Positions 1 to 5,474 of a DNA stretch of 5,474 nt are shown here, in pieces. The stretch comes from Gammaproteobacteria bacterium (GTDB lineage: Bacteria; Pseudomonadota; Gammaproteobacteria; QNFN01): the NCBI GenBank assembly GCA_003645555.1, contig QNFN01000151.1, positions 1-5,474 of the forward strand, in the 5' to 3' direction. The notes beneath the pieces were generated by a model, which did no database searches, had not been told where the DNA came from, and worked only from the letters and a program-made list of their open reading frames with translations. The position numbers were made by a program, and so were the translations under genes. Numbering within the stretch: the stretch's first letter is position 1; each line of letters starts with the position of its first letter.

Positions 1-68
1 AGGAACCCCTGAAACGGCTGCGACGTACCTGCGGGCTGGAGCGCGTGGAACTGCTCTATCGCACCTGA
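1..68 (+). CDS. dnaE: C-terminal end of DNA polymerase III alpha subunit (partial, probable)
   Basis: An open frame enters from the left edge (first full codon at base 3) and stops at TGA 66-68. It encodes 21 residues ending in LERVELLYRT. The pattern of a basic, leucine-rich helix, a Gly-x-x-x-Val turn and a final hydrophobic strand resembles the extreme C-terminus of bacterial replicative polymerase alpha subunits. dnaE is also the usual gene just upstream of accA in gammaproteobacteria. If correct, the protein is the catalytic subunit of the chromosomal replicase. The fragment is too short to carry any diagnostic motif, so the call rests mainly on gene order. It could be the tail of another gene. 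The stop codon directly abuts the palindromic element at 69-207. Confidence 0.5.
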   Translation, partial: EPLKRLRRTCGLERVELLYRT

Positions 69-207
69 CAGGCTGTCGAAATTCTACTCAGATGGCACGA
101 TCCGGCGTCAAAATGGGCCTCAAAATACTCATTTACTCCAGTAAACTGCGCTTTTTCGGCCCATTTTTCCTTGTCTCGCACTCATCTGAGCGAATTTCGA
201 CAGCCTG
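69..207. repeat. Long imperfect palindrome, probable dispersed intergenic repeat
   Basis: The two ends are perfect 16-base inverted repeats: CAGGCTGTCGAAATTC at 69-84 and its complement at 192-207. Further complementary blocks lie inside: 87-94 with 183-190 (8 bp), 110-119 with 158-167 (10 bp), 122-125 with 152-155 (4 bp), and 132-136 with 141-145 (5 bp, tetraloop TCCA). The four inner blocks share one dyad axis at 138.5, and the outer arms are displaced by a single base. The stretches 95-109 and 168-182 are of equal length but largely unpaired. The core is AT-richer than the surrounding genes. No open reading frame of note and no clear target-site duplication is visible. As DNA it could form a cruciform, and as RNA a long hairpin. 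Its architecture suggests a REP/MITE-like repeat, but copy number cannot be judged from this window. Confidence 0.75.
110..168. terminator. Candidate bidirectional terminator in the palindrome core
   Basis: The stem AAAATGGGCC (110-119) pairs with GGCCCATTTT (158-167) and continues into a T run on the + strand (164-168). The other strand likewise gives a T run after the GGCCC stem. The 38-base interval contains a small hairpin, TTTAC/GTAAA (132-136/141-145). It lies 42 bases after the upstream stop codon and before the accA promoter, a sensible place to end dnaE transcription. The loop is long for an intrinsic terminator and the stem has only five G/C pairs, so this is a possibility rather than a firm call. 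Confidence 0.35.
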
Positions 208-224
208 CTTGAATCAATGCTCGA

Positions 225-253
225 TTTCCACGCCGCTCGTGGTTGGCTAGAAT
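225..253 (+). promoter_or_regulatory. Probable sigma70 promoter of accA
   Basis: The -35 hexamer TTTCCA (225-230, 4 of 6 to consensus) and the -10 hexamer TAGAAT (248-253, 5 of 6) are separated by exactly 17 bases. Transcription would begin near 259-261, leaving a leader of about 25 bases before the accA ATG. The position, just outside the palindrome, would make accA independent of dnaE transcription. No operator could be recognised. Confidence 0.6.
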
Positions 254-285
254 AGCGCTCCTGCCTGTCAGTTCCCGGACCCCAG

Positions 286-1242
286 ATGAACCTCAACTTT
301 CTCGATTTCGAACAGCCGATCGCCGAACTGGAGGCGAAGATCGAGGAGTTGCGTCACGTCGGCGACGACAACGACCTCAACATCGGCGAGGAGATCGCAC
401 GTCTCGAGGCCAAGAGCAAAGGCCTGACCGAGTCGATCTTTACTTCGCTGACGCCCTGGCAGGTGGCTCAGCTCGCACGTCATCCCCAACGCCCCTACAC
501 CCTCGACTACCTGAAGATGATCTTCACCGAGTTCGAGGAGTTGCACGGCGACCGCCACTATGCCGATGACAAGGCGATCGTTGGCGGCGTGGCCCGCTTC
601 GAGGGCCGCCCGGTGATGGTCATCGGTCACCAGAAGGGGCGTGACACCCCCGACAAGGTCTACCGCAACTTTGGCATGGCGCGTCCGGAAGGCTACCGCA
701 AGACGCTGCGATTGATGGAAATGGCCGACCGTTTCCGGTTGCCGATCCTGACGTTCATCGACACCCCCGGGGCGTACCCGGGCATCGGTGCCGAGGAGCG
801 TGGCCAGAGCGAGGCGATTGCCTGCAACTTGCGCATGATGGTTGGTCTGCGCGTCCCGGTTGTCTGCACCGTCATCGGCGAGGGTGGCTCGGGTGGCGCG
901 TTGGCGATCGGTATCGGCGATGCCGTGATGATGCTCGGCTATGCCACTTACTCGGTGATTTCACCCGAGGGGTGTGCCTCGATCCTGTGGAAGAGTGCCG
1001 AGAAGGCGCCGGAAGCCGCCGAGGCGATGGGCATCACCTCGCAGCGGTTACTTGAACTCGGTCTGATCGATGCCATTGTCGACGAGCCGCTTGGTGGCGC
1101 CCATCGTGACCCGGCGGCCATGGCCGACCGCCTGCAGCAGGAGTTGGCAACCCAGCTCGCGGCCGTCAGTTCGTTCACCACCGACCAGTTGCTGGAGCGC
1201 CGCTACCGTCGGCTGATGGCCTACGGCGCTCCGGCGGCATAG
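286..1242 (+). CDS. accA: Acetyl-CoA carboxylase carboxyltransferase subunit alpha
   Basis: This is the alpha subunit of the carboxyltransferase half of acetyl-CoA carboxylase. With AccD it forms an alpha2beta2 enzyme that moves CO2 from biotin on AccB to acetyl-CoA, giving malonyl-CoA, the first committed step of fatty acid synthesis in the cytoplasm. The 318 residues match the family (about 319 in E. coli). An N-terminal helical segment (1-50, starting [12 protein letters not shown]) precedes the crotonase-fold domain. Visible landmarks are GHQKGRDT (114-121), [14 protein letters not shown] (127-140), [18 protein letters not shown] (158-174), the glycine-rich [10 protein letters not shown] (198-207) that forms the oxyanion site, and [14 protein letters not shown] (223-236). 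The ATG at 286 has only a weak ribosome site (GGA 277-279) but gives the canonical N-terminus. The gene has its own likely promoter at 225-253 and is followed closely by tilS. Nothing is missing or broken. Confidence 0.98.
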   Translation: MNLNFLDFEQPIAELEAKIEELRHVGDDNDLNIGEEIARLEAKSKGLTESIFTSLTPWQVAQLARHPQRPYTLDYLKMIFTEFEELHGDRHYADDKAIVGGVARFEGRPVMVIGHQKGRDTPDKVYRNFGMARPEGYRKTLRLMEMADRFRLPILTFIDTPGAYPGIGAEERGQSEAIACNLRMMVGLRVPVVCTVIGEGGSGGALAIGIGDAVMMLGYATYSVISPEGCASILWKSAEKAPEAAEAMGITSQRLLELGLIDAIVDEPLGGAHRDPAAMADRLQQELATQLAAVSSFTTDQLLERRYRRLMAYGAPAA

Positions 1243-1258
1243 GTTTTCCGCCGGCGCG
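1227..1258 (+). other. GC-rich RNA hairpin across the accA stop codon
   Basis: CCGGCGG (1231-1237) pairs perfectly with CCGCCGG (1248-1254) around a 10-base loop (1238-1247) that contains the accA TAG. After one mismatch the stem continues for three more G/C pairs (1227-1229 with 1256-1258). No T run follows, so it is not a standard terminator. It ends eight bases before the tilS ATG, in the place where a ribosome binding site would be expected. It may damp tilS translation or mark an mRNA processing point. The pairing is seen; the role is inferred. Confidence 0.5.
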
Positions 1259-1266
1259 ACTGTCTG

Positions 1267-2625
1267 ATGGATGCTCCGGTCCGCGCTCTGCACGACGCCC
1301 TCACCGGCAGCCAGGAACCGCCTGCGCTGGCCGTCGCTTTTAGCGGTGGCCGTGACTCGACGGTGCTGCTGCATGCCGCGGTGGCAGCCCGTGAAGCGGG
1401 CTTGTCAGCCGGTTTGCGCGCGATCCATGTCGATCACGGACTGCATCCCGAGGCACCACGCTGGCGCGATCACTGCGCCACCTTTTGTGCCGAACTCGGG
1501 GTGCCGTTCATGGCCCTGGCGGTGGCAGCCGGCCCGGCTCGGGGCGAGAGCCCGGAGGCGGCGGCACGTGTGGCCCGCTATCGGGTGCTGGCCGATGAAC
1601 TCGGATCCGGAGAGTGGCTGCTCACCGCCCATCACCGTGACGACCAGGCCGAGACGTTGCTGCTGCAATTGCTGCGTGGCTCCGGCGTTGCCGGACTCGC
1701 GGCAATGCCGGCACGGGCGCCGTTCGCCACTGGCATGCTGGTACGCCCACTGTTGGATATCGATCGCACCACGCTTGCCGCCTATGCTCAGCGCCACGCG
1801 CTGACCTGGTGCGAGGATCCGAGCAACACGGCCGTTGAACGGGATCGCAACTTCCTGCGCCACGAGATCTTGCCGCGCCTGGCCGCTCGCTGGCCGGCGG
1901 TGGCGACCTGCCTGGGGCGCAGTGCGGCCCATTGCGCCGAGGCCAACGGCCTGCTCGACACACTTGCCGCCACCGACCTCGCGGCCCTGCTGGTGCCTGG
2001 GCGTCCTGCAGAACTGCCGGTCGATTCCCTGCGCGGGCTTCCGGCGCCGCGCCTCAGGCTGCTCTTGCGCCACTGGCTTGCGACGCTCGGCCTGCCGCGG
2101 CCTGGGCATCGTATGCTGGCACGTATCGAGCATGAGATGCTGGACGCGGCGGTCGACCGCAACCCGCTGGTCACCTGGCCTGGTGGCGAGGTGCGCCGCT
2201 ACCGCGACGCCCTGTACGCACGGGCTCCCATCGCACCATCGAACCCGGCCCCGCTGGCCTGGAATCCGGCCGAGGCATTGCACCTGCCGTGGGGTTGCCT
2301 GCATGCGGTGACGGTGACCGGTAGCGGGTTGGCACAGGCGCGGTTGCACGGACAACGATTGACGGTACGCCGCCGGGTCGGCGGTGAACGGCTACGCCTG
2401 CCAGGTCGTCGCACCCGGCCTCTGAAGAAGCTGCTGCAGGAGGCTGGTGTGCCGCCTTGGTGCCGCGGGCGTCTGCCACTGGTCTATGTTGGCGAGGAGC
2501 TTGCTGCGGTTGCCGACCTGTGGGTTGCCGACGGATTTGAGGCGGCTGATGGCGCCCTTGGCTGGCGTCTCGAATGGCGCGATTCCGACCCCTTCTGGAC
2601 GCCAGGCGGCGACGTTTCTGATTGA
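1267..2625 (+). CDS. tilS: tRNA(Ile)-lysidine synthetase
   Basis: TilS attaches lysine to the wobble cytidine (C34) of the CAU-anticodon tRNA(Ile) in an ATP-dependent reaction. This changes its amino acid identity from Met to Ile and its codon from AUG to AUA. The 452-residue product is close to the E. coli length (about 432). The N-terminal N-type ATP pyrophosphatase domain shows the PP-loop SGGRDS (26-31), HVDHGLHP (54-61), the AHHRDDQAETLLLQLLRG segment (121-138), RPLLDI (160-165) and WCEDPSN (181-187) followed by RNFLRHEILP (194-203). A helical middle domain follows (about 225-320). The C-terminal TilS domain (about 366-436) contains RRRVGGERLRLPGR (368-381) and LKKLLQEAGVPPW (386-398). 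The ATG at 1267, 24 bases after accA, has no recognisable Shine-Dalgarno sequence and lies behind a stable hairpin, consistent with low expression or coupling to accA. No upstream alternative start fits. Confidence 0.97.
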   Translation: MDAPVRALHDALTGSQEPPALAVAFSGGRDSTVLLHAAVAAREAGLSAGLRAIHVDHGLHPEAPRWRDHCATFCAELGVPFMALAVAAGPARGESPEAAARVARYRVLADELGSGEWLLTAHHRDDQAETLLLQLLRGSGVAGLAAMPARAPFATGMLVRPLLDIDRTTLAAYAQRHALTWCEDPSNTAVERDRNFLRHEILPRLAARWPAVATCLGRSAAHCAEANGLLDTLAATDLAALLVPGRPAELPVDSLRGLPAPRLRLLLRHWLATLGLPRPGHRMLARIEHEMLDAAVDRNPLVTWPGGEVRRYRDALYARAPIAPSNPAPLAWNPAEALHLPWGCLHAVTVTGSGLAQARLHGQRLTVRRRVGGERLRLPGRRTRPLKKLLQEAGVPPWCRGRLPLVYVGEELAAVADLWVADGFEAADGALGWRLEWRDSDPFWTPGGDVSD

Positions 2626-2650
2626 GCCGCGCGGGGTGTTCTGGTACCGT
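2622..2650 (+). promoter_or_regulatory. Weak candidate promoter for pyrG
   Basis: TTGAGC (2622-2627, 4 of 6 to the -35 consensus) overlaps the tilS stop. Seventeen bases later comes TACCGT (2645-2650, 3 of 6 to the -10 consensus), preceded by TG at 2642-2643 in the extended -10 position. The 75-base gap between tilS and pyrG is the largest inside the cluster, which makes a separate promoter reasonable for a gene needed at a higher level than tilS. The hexamers are weak and could be chance. Confidence 0.25.
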
Positions 2651-2664
2651 TGCCTGCGTCTTGA

Positions 2665-5474
<2,810 letters not shown>

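Noticed and set aside
69..207. Insertion sequence or CRISPR repeat
   Set aside because: There is no transposase frame, no clear target-site duplication and no array of spaced direct repeats. Only a single palindromic unit is present.
208..237. TTGAAT (209-214) as an alternative -35 for accA
   Set aside because: No -10-like hexamer occurs 16-18 bases downstream. The TTTCCA/TAGAAT pair at 225-253 is clearly better.
243..569. A 108-codon + strand frame starting in the accA promoter region
   Set aside because: It overlaps accA in another frame, is dominated by Arg, and resembles no protein. AccA in frame 286 is certain.
1405..2355. A 316-codon open frame on the minus strand inside tilS
   Set aside because: It is a shadow of tilS. 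Its Gln/Arg-rich, low-complexity translation shows no domain, and the + strand frame has all the TilS motifs.

Overview
The window is a stretch of housekeeping chromosome from a GC-rich Gram-negative bacterium, most likely a gammaproteobacterium. The order (dnaE end)-accA-tilS-pyrG-kdsA-eno, all on the + strand, is the arrangement known from Pseudomonas and related gammaproteobacteria. Third codon positions are strongly G/C-biased, and kdsA (Kdo synthesis) implies an outer membrane with lipopolysaccharide. I cannot name the genus from sequence alone. A purple-sulfur-bacterium-like (Chromatiales) lineage is only a guess.

Layout: bases 1-68 hold the last 21 codons of a gene that fits the C-terminus of dnaE. 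Directly after its stop codon comes a 139-bp, AT-richer, almost perfectly dyad-symmetric element (69-207). It looks like a dispersed intergenic palindrome and may also act as a terminator. A good sigma70-type promoter (225-253) follows and should drive accA (286-1242). tilS (1267-2625) starts 24 bases after accA, with a GC-rich hairpin spanning the accA stop codon. A 75-base gap with a weak candidate promoter precedes pyrG (2701-4350). kdsA (4347-5180) overlaps the pyrG stop by four bases. eno begins at 5223 and runs off the right edge (84 codons present).

The genes serve different essential processes: fatty acid initiation (AccA), AUA decoding (TilS), CTP synthesis (PyrG), Kdo for lipopolysaccharide core (KdsA) and glycolysis (Eno). 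PyrG and KdsA connect, because Kdo is activated with CTP by KdsB. KdsA also consumes phosphoenolpyruvate, the product of enolase. All complete genes look intact, with normal length and catalytic motifs.

I see no defence system, mobile-element gene, CRISPR array, tRNA or rRNA. The points worth a second look are the palindromic element, the metal-dependent type of KdsA, the hairpin at the accA/tilS junction, and the only in-frame ATA and AGA codons of the window, which sit in tandem at the start of eno.
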